DNA from: Marisa cornuarietis
Taxonomy: Eukaryota > Mollusca > Gastropoda > Architaenioglossa > Ampullariidae
Length of the DNA stretch: 64,000 nt
NCBI GenBank assembly: GCA_004794655.1
Contig: SMMW01000504.1
Coordinates: 671,001 to 735,000, forward strand
Direction: 5' to 3'
Below are positions 57,178-64,000 of the stretch, piece by piece. Numbering within the stretch: the stretch's first letter is position 1; every line of letters starts with the position of its first letter. The translations under genes were made by a program, and so were the position numbers. A model generated the notes under the pieces. The model saw only the letters and a program-made list of their open reading frames with translations. It did no database searches and was not told where the DNA came from.

Positions 57178-57504
57178 AGCTGCTTCTTGACTGTGGATGG
57201 ATGGATGACAGGCTCGAGTGCATCAAACAGGAAGGTATCAGTTGCCAGCAGCCTGTGTCAGACACTGCCAGAATCAAACTGCCTAGAAGGTTTGCTAGGA
57301 AAGCTGGAAAGTACCGGTGTATAGCTGAAGGCGTCAGCGATGAAGACGCCAAACCCTGTCAGTCTCCCAAAAGCCAAGAAAAAGAAAACGAGATTGACCT
57401 GTCTAAAAGTGAAGAAACTGTCCAAGATGAAGAAAGCATGCATAGAACACTTACAAAGAGCCAGTTTATGAAAGATAAAGAAGAAAACCATCCCGATCAT
57501 GAAG
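57178..57504 (+). CDS. Gene D exon 3 (QPVSD module and acidic stalk)
   Basis: 327 bases, phase 1-1, acceptor TTTTGCAAAG, donor GAAG|GTAAAA. It is the best-preserved copy of the module shared with gene A exon 3, extended by about 40 charged residues before the membrane exon. Confidence 0.83.
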
Positions 57505-57856
57505 GTAAAAGTAAATCCCTACACATTTAATGGTATAGTAAAACTTATACCTCCAAACACACTCACGCACTCACATACACACAGAATAACATGTATTTAA
57601 TTTTCAAAAAACAAATGTTCGACAAAAATACTTCTTAAAAAGCAGTTCTCTTTTCTGACTGGTGTAACGATTACTGCATGGACGTTACTGCAATATTAAA
57701 AGGTTATTAATAACTTTATTTCCTGGCAATTTAAACTAATAGCATGATATATGGTGTATTTTTATTTTAAAGAAAGTTTATATTTACTTAAATTTTTTTA
57801 CTTTTTAAATTTACTTTACATTAAAAATGTTGTTCATACGGAAGACAATTCTGCAG

Positions 57857-57958
57857 ACAAAGACGTGCATGCAGACATAATTGGAGCTGTTATTGGAGCT
57901 GCTCTACTCATCTGTCTCGTGTTTGCCACTGTGCAAATCAAGATGCATTATAAGAAAA
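57857..57958 (+). CDS. Gene D exon 4 (membrane helix)
   Basis: The acceptor TTCTGCAG (or GGAAG at 57844) gives phase 1. It encodes DIIGAVIGAALLICLVFATV and then KMHYKK; donor AAAA|GTAAAT. Confidence 0.72.
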
Positions 57959-58579
57959 GTAAATGCTATTTTCTTTTTTCTTTGAAAGATAGTCTATGAT
58001 GCAGTACATTCACATAATGTTTCTAAGAGTGAGCATGTGTAGGGATACCTATTCAGGGCATTACTGATATACGTGTGTGAAATAAGCTTCGCTGAGATCA
58101 GCAGTGAGAAAGTAATAATCGTTTTGGCCACTCTTATATGTTATAGAGCTGGCTTTTGAAAAGAAACTGCTGAGCTTCGATTCTTGACCGCTCGGTCGTA
58201 GCGAAAGAGGTGAGAAGCAGCTGACAGTGCCCCATTTCTATAAAAGGCAGAATACGAGCCTCTAGAAAGATAATAAAGCTAAAGGGATGGGCCACTACAG
58301 CAAATCGCCATGCTAACACGTCATCTCTGAAGGAAAGTTTGCTCCGATATAAATTACCGGTCAAGGCGAGTTATCACTTAAAGGATATGTCCTCGCTGGG
58401 AAAGGTGATGGATATTTGGGAACGGAATGTGAATAATCAAACTAAGCGTAACATCGTGCAAGATTGAAGAGTTCTATACTCAGCTGGAATGGTTTTAAAG
58501 TAGGGACCGATGAAGGATATTCTAGTCGTACTCGATCGCTCATCGCAGAGATTGACCCAGACTTCACCAACGATGATCG

Positions 58580-58840
58580 TATACGGTAGATAAATGGACA
58601 CAACTACTACTCACACCTCTCGCAAAGAACGAAACAGTATAACAACTACATCACTACAATCTTTATCAGCTATCTCAGCATGTTTTTTTTAAGTAATACA
58701 GAAAAACATCAACATTACTGCTGAGGAACTGATAACAGAGGAACAGGTCGGCTTCAAATCGCACAGGAGCACAGTAGAACTGTTTCAATGGTCGCAGCCT
58801 GGTAGAGCAAGCATCTACCCACACCAGCAAATTTGTTACA
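58580..58840 (+). mobile_element. LINE reverse-transcriptase remnant
   Basis: AEELITEEQVGFKSHRSTVE at about 58721-58780 matches the RT box after the template-grip region (EExxxEEQAGFRxxRSTxE). Preceding frames show ITPLAKNETVQQLHHYNLYQ with shifts. It is decayed and lies in the last intron of gene D. Confidence 0.66.
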
Positions 58841-59945
58841 GTTTGGCAAACTAGTAAAGGTCATCGGTTCAATGTAGTAGAGCTAAATGAAGGTAGAACT
58901 ACTACTAGAAAATCAGTAGAAAGTATTTTGTTAAACATCAGTGGTCTTCTGTCGAGCGTACCCCTCATTTTGGTGAAAAGTATGCACAAAACTCATCCTC
59001 CCTGCCTTTCTATTATTTAATTTGATAAAGAACGGAGACAAGCCTGAACAAGAGCAAAGTCATAGATAACGTCCAAAATAAGAACATAATTACAGGAACA
59101 GACTACAGCTCGAGACATTTTAAGCCGCTCAAACATTAAAGGTGTGCGGCTGATATAAGCATCAGCAATAACAGCAATGCCAATGACAGACACGATGTGG
59201 CGGAGTTCTACTGCAAGTTGCGTGTAGTTCTTAACGTACGGTACGCATGCGTGGTACCTTTCATGGGTTTCTGATACAGGTAGATGAGACCATGTGCCTA
59301 AGCAGAATGCTCCAAATCTTGTAAAGGAAGCGCCGAAGCAACGACTTTGTACAGAGCACAGTAGCACCCTCTAAGATATTACAATCCCTTTCTCGTTACG
59401 AGGAAGCGGGCATGGCTTGTGGCCACGAGACTTATATTAACACCGACTCAGGTGACCAGAGAAAGAACTGGTTGGCAAGCGTGGAGGAATAGACTGACCG
59501 TTCTGGGCAGAACCTCCTTACCACCGCCGCTCAACAGCATCCTTTGTGAATCGCGGCATCTATTTAGTCCTTCTGCTGTTGTCTGCTTTTTTCTCTTTGT
59601 AATGCTGTTGGCGTGCTTTTCTGTAAGAGCATATTCATTCAATATTCAGTTTTCTTTGTGATGATTGTCTGTTTTGTTGATGTCAGCAGCTAAGGAGAGG
59701 TTGCTTATGGTTCTGTCATATTCAAATGGTCGGCAGCTGTTGTAGTATGCTTTTAATAAAGAGGATTAAGAGGACAGACAAAAGGAGAAATGATATAAAA
59801 ACATATTTTCCACCTAGAGTAGCAATTCGTTTTGCAGCAAAGTTTTCTGTAAATGTTAAGACACCATTTTCTTTGTGCAAAAAATATGTCGCTTACTTCG
59901 TTTGTTTCAGGTCATCATAGAAGAGTTCCTAATAAGAGCAGCTAA

Positions 59946-61860
59946 GCTTGATGCTAAACGCTGGAGCATACCCAAATACTACAGACGTGATGGTTTTATA
60001 TTAGTCTGAAAGGCTAGTCCTCGTGTGCTTATTTCGAAAATGCAATGGGGAAGAGTTTGGGAACCAATGGTGTCTTTAAAAAAGGATATTTTTTTGCGAT
60101 TAAAAAAATTATGAACATATTGTTATCGTAGCAATATTGGTGTTCTTAAGAAATGAAAGTTCAAACTAGCCTTTATCTTATTGTATCGGTTTACTATTAT
60201 ACATATTCTGTGACTCATTTGGCAGCGTATATATATATATTGTTGTATATTGAGTTTTAAGTGCAATTTTTCTACATTTTTTAACTGTTCATAACTACAA
60301 CAGAACTTTAAGTGCTACTGATTGACAAAACCAGTTGCTTTCAGTTTAAATAACTCCACATTTGTTAACAATCAATGAGTACCAAAAAAATTATATCAGA
60401 CGTTGGCTACTTTAGTTGTTTAAGGAAACACAGTAGCTATGTCGTTAATGAAAATCTATTCCTGTTATACGATGGGTGGATATAATTTTATATCATTTTA
60501 CCTGCAGAGCCAATATTAGGTTTTTTGGCCAACGTTCACTTCCTATGAAGTAGATGTTTGTACTGCAAAATACTTGCTTAGCAGCAATAAATTGTTAATG
60601 ACGGAAAAAACTGAAGAGCTAACAAAATGTTCTAGTTTTGTTGCATTTGAAAATTTCTGAAAATGAGCTGGTCGATCGTGTGCGGCAATCGTTTGTTTAT
60701 TTTGACATGGATGTGAACTATAGAAGGTGAAATTGTCATTGTATAGGGACTAATGCTTAAATTATATGTTAATCTGTACAAAAAAGACTTTTTGTGCGTA
60801 TTTCATGTCAAGATGTCAACTGTTTTTGTCATTTGAGATAATATCATGACCACTATTTCGGTGCAAAACTATTGTCAAAGAGTTGATTTCGTTTGCATAG
60901 GTATAAGTGAAAACGTTCCTGGGACTTCAGATTATTTATAAACAGAAAGTCTCCAAAGCTTTTTGGTGCTTTGATTACTATAATAGCATGAATCCCATCA
61001 AGTGCTGCATACACAAAATAATTGATTAATAGATGAGTAGAGTTTTCAGAATTGTAATAAAGTTTATAGGATTATTGGATTACCAGAGATTGTTACGTGC
61101 GATTTTACAAAATTCTGAGGGAATTGATTTTAAAGAAAGTTAGTCTAAAATAGGATAACACTTAAATGTGATAGCATTGTTTTTATTGCCACTATGTAAT
61201 CTGTAAATTTTGTTCTATGAACATGCTTGATGTAAGAAAATGAATGTCCAGCTGCGCAAATATTTACCCTTTAAATATATGTACAAAGCAATGTATGTAT
61301 TTAAGAGCAACACTTTTTATGCACTTTAGCAAAACTATTCTTGCAAACCAGTTCCATCCTACTCCTACACTGCTGATATCGATCACCTACTTCTTCTCAT
61401 GCCTACTCTTACTTAAGTTACTAAGTCACCGAGATAAACGAGACAATTACTAATTTGGAAGCAAAATTTCATTCAGGCAGACAAATGTAAGATAACCATT
61501 CATTATATAAGCAGACCAAGAGGCTGAAATATGCACGTTAGCTTCCTTTGGAGTCTCTTGACACAACATTGTCACAACAGACAACTGTCACACACACTGA
61601 CAGGATCACACGCACGCACTCACCCTGTCAGTCAGACATTTGCGCGTTCTTTTCCTTCAAACATAAACAAAACTCAATCCGTCATTACGCCAACCCTGTC
61701 ACATTTAATAACCCCCTTCCCCTATTTCTTGCACACTCTCTCAATTTCTTTCAGAAAAACATTTCCAAACTGGTTTGCGAACCCCCTCATACATTCACTA
61801 ACACACACTCATACCTTTTATCTAGGCAATAATACAAATAGTAGCTACTTTCACCCACTA
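59946..61860. other. Spacer 3' of gene D
   Basis: AT-rich, with AATAAA at 60584 as a possible poly(A) signal. Nothing else was recognised. Confidence 0.45.
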
Positions 61861-61999
61861 TAACGTCAAACCGGGGCGGCCAGCCACTACCACTGTCACT
61901 ACTCACTGTCGTTCACTATTCGGTGATGAGTTGAAGAGGCAAGTGTGTCCGTTTCTCGGCATCAGGAGGTCTAGCCCCCACTCCACTCCTCTCTTGTAG

Positions 62000-62110
62000 A
62001 GTCCCCGCGTCGGCACTGGGATCGACGGGTGTTTTCTCACCTCACGTCGGCACTGGGGTCGACGGGTGTTTACTCGACGGGATGTTTTCTCACTCGCAAG
62101 TTGTCTGGGA
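62000..62110. repeat. Short tandem duplication, GC-richer
   Basis: GTCGGCACTGGG(A/G)TCGACGG and GTGTTTTCTCAC recur at 62009 and 62044, with a further GTTTTCTCACTCG at 62083. The repeat lies in a C/A-rich region (61560-62320) with open but unconvincing frames. Confidence 0.6.
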
Positions 62111-62406
62111 ACCTCTCGTTCCACCTCAGTTCGAAAAAAGCCAGCCAGCCCCCTATCTTGTCGGCCGCCTTCTATATATCCTACCCATTCATCCTTCTCG
62201 AACTTTCCTACAAACTACAACTCAAAACGATCAACCCGTGCATCCCGCTCACTACACTTTCCCGCATTCTCTCGTGCTTACATTCATGTCACCTATCCGT
62301 GACAACAACTCATTACTCGACATCACGTACGACAGATAAAATGTGTAACGAAAAGTGTCCAGGGTGTCATTGCCTCACATTTGGCTCAACAAAAAGTTGC
62401 TGGTGA

Positions 62407-63189
62407 CTGTGCAATAAATTACTTTTGTAGATAGGAAAAGAGGTTTTATACCCTCGCATAATATTACAGTCACTAGAAGTTAAGAGCTTTTGATCCAGTT
62501 ACCTACCCCTGCACCTCTCAACTCTATGTGCAAAATTGCCACTTGATGGAAATACTTTTCTACAAACCAGCTAATAATTTTCATGTAGCATATTCTTCAG
62601 GCAACTAACCTCGAATGCCTACATGTTTCTGGTCTTGTTTGTCATCAGTCAAAAATGGGAGCTATGAATGACTTTTCGGTAGATGGTGAAATTTTGTGTA
62701 CATATTTTATGTCATTGTGTCAACTGTTTGTGCCACGTGAGAATGTCATGACTGATAATCTCGGTTTAACATCATTTTTATAGAAATATATTTAGTTCCT
62801 GAGTTGGAGAAAATAAATCCTTTATAAATAGATGTATTGCTTTTTTGTAAATATTTTTTTCACCTTTTAAAATCATTTCTATAGTAATAAAGAAAATATT
62901 TTTCTGAGTTTAGTCAGTGTATTGACTCTTTATCTAGTGTAAAAATGAGTGAACTACCTAATTTGCTTTCTCATGTCAGACACATGGAGATTACCAATGA
63001 AGTCTTCTGTTTTTAAAAGGTTTATCTTCCTTTACTATAATCATTTATAAAGTAAGGTACTTTATTTTATAAATTTCAACCAAATACGCTAAAGCACACC
63101 CTAGTTAAGCACTGCAAATTTATTTACAATTATAATTGACAAGACAGATGGAATTTCTGTCTTTTAACATGTAAAGAACCTGCTTTTGT
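62407..63189. other. Spacer, no gene recognised
   Basis: AT-rich sequence without exons or a recognisable repeat family. Confidence 0.4.
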
Positions 63190-63425
63190 GTTGACTTGGC
63201 TGGATTACTGCAAATCTCTTTTCGACGACCTCCCAAGCCGTCTTCTGCAAAACTTTCAGTGGCTCAAAAGACTGTTGCTCGAAAAGCGAGCTTTGAAAGC
63301 TTTACAGGTTGCCACCTCGAGCTCGCATTGATAACAAGATCGCCAAACAATGCTAGGGTCTTAATAGCCCTTGTCACAGCACACCCGCTTGAGTTACTGA
63401 CACCCGGGCTGGTCTCTTGAGTCTG
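63190..63425 (+). mobile_element. CR1/L2-like LINE fragment
   Basis: The frame reads LDYCKSLFDDLPSRLLQNFQ, matching the LDYCNSLLxGLPxxLLxKLQ box near the end of CR1/L2-type reverse transcriptases. The following LLLEKRALKALQ stands for the VQNAAARL helix. Stops follow. Confidence 0.72.
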
Positions 63426-63596
63426 TGTCACTCTGATTGTTGTGTACACCCTTTATATACAAGCTGTACAATTTTATATATGTTTCTCCTATCACTACTT
63501 TCATATTAACTTATTGCGACAACTTCCTATCACTATTGCCATTTTTATTCACTTTTCTGCGCTCTCCATAATGCATTGGTCCATTTGTTTGTTTGT

Positions 63597-63622
63597 GTGA
63601 TTGTGTGTGTGTGTGATTGTGT

Positions 63623-63680
<58 letters not shown>
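63597..63680. repeat. (GT)n microsatellite
   Basis: About 40 GT units with GATT interruptions. Confidence 0.95.
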
Positions 63681-63681
<1 letters not shown>

Positions 63682-64000
63682 GGTGCATTATGTGCTTCTG
63701 CCTGTCCGTATTTATGACCTTCTGTCAAAACTGCGCCAACCACCTTGTTTCTAAATTTTTGTAAATATTGTAATTACTTTGTTTTTCTCCCATTAGGTTT
63801 CAGTATTTCCCTCTCCACGACATTGCGACTGAGTTTACTTGCCCTTCGTCCTTCAGATATCTTCATCGAGACACCGCATGCACCAGACAGAGTGTTAACC
63901 CTAGAAATCTGTAGTCAAATACCACCCCTTATAAATGCTCACGTTATGCAATAGCTTTCCACTACGGACGTGTATAGTTGGACAGACAGCTGTTTGCCGA

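Larger units (their letters stand above)
56311..59945 (+). pseudogene. Gene D: receptor gene with a one-base deletion in exon 2
   Basis: Exons: 56311-56356 (signal peptide MEFICFLLLFVACAQ), 56723-56838, 57178-57504, 57857-57958 (membrane helix), 59911-59945 (HHRRVPNKSS, TAA). Splice borders and phases match gene A except for exon 2, which is 116 bases; comparison with gene A shows one base missing after GATTTTACG. The total of 626 bases is one short of a whole frame. Exon 3 is intact, with DCGWMDDRLECIKQEG, CQQPVSDTARIKLP and KAGKYRC, followed by an acidic stalk (EIDLSKSEETVQDEES). Either the gene is recently dead, the base is an assembly error, or exon 2 is skipped. Exons 1 and 3 would then join in phase and restore a frame. 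Confidence 0.7.

Noticed and set aside
59419..59661. Frame with VTRERTGWQAWRNRLT as a LINE C-terminus
   Set aside because: Slight resemblance to LINE tails, but too short and without supporting context.
1..64000. tRNA or rRNA genes, CRISPR arrays, operons, riboswitches
   Set aside because: The only tRNA-like sequences are SINE heads. Gene structure is eukaryotic, and no spaced repeat array of CRISPR type is present; the regular repeats are microsatellites or the foldback units.

Overview
This is a eukaryotic, most likely molluscan (gastropod-like) nuclear window. It is AT-rich and intron-rich, with many long (GT)n/(CA)n tracts, several LINE lineages, a tRNA-derived SINE and MITEs. Genes are split into short exons with ordinary GT-AG borders. 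Species and chromosome cannot be read from the sequence. All gene models below come from splice signals, codon phase and paralogue comparison by eye; no transcript or database search was available.

Layout. 1-1364: 5' part of a LINE on the minus strand, running off the left edge. 1365-4100: nothing recognised. 4113-4324: decayed copy of the last exon of the neighbouring helicase-like gene. 4730-7975: full-length, nearly intact LINE on the minus strand, flanked by a 12-15 bp target-site duplication and ending in an 80 bp (GAA)n tail. 8042-13999: a seven-exon minus-strand gene (832 codons) for a nuclear protein that joins a PD-(D/E)xK nuclease-like domain to a superfamily-1-type P-loop ATPase. 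The LINE sits on that gene's poly(A) signal. 14094-19249: two 0.23 kb direct repeats and a second copy of the gene's first exon, possibly an alternative promoter.

21359-59945 is a plus-strand cluster of related single-pass cell-surface receptors. Gene A (21359-24210, 288 aa) has a signal peptide, Ig-like modules, one membrane helix and a short basic tail. Gene B (28734-34184, 483 aa) has a signal peptide, three Ig-like modules, a membrane helix and a tail carrying a canonical ITIM (LIYGDL) and an ITSM-type motif (TQYADI) 23 residues apart, the layout of an inhibitory immune receptor. Further copies are partial or broken: membrane exons at 39769 and 49927, a decayed ectodomain exon at 48406, and gene D (56311-59945), in which one exon has lost a base.

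The cluster is interleaved with a roughly 5 kb segmental duplication (about 39.7-45.1 kb and 49.8-55.6 kb) carrying membrane exons and an antisense LINE remnant, an 828 bp foldback element (36167-36994), a SINE with a perfect 16 bp target-site duplication (48107-48292), a 0.7 kb TA-flanked MITE (48768-49465) and LINE 3' fragments (37.7, 58.6 and 63.2 kb).

Taken together the window looks like an immune-type locus: a receptor family with one inhibitory-tailed member beside a nuclease/ATPase gene of a kind better known from prokaryotic DNA metabolism and defence. The functional reading is inference; the motifs and exon phases are directly visible.
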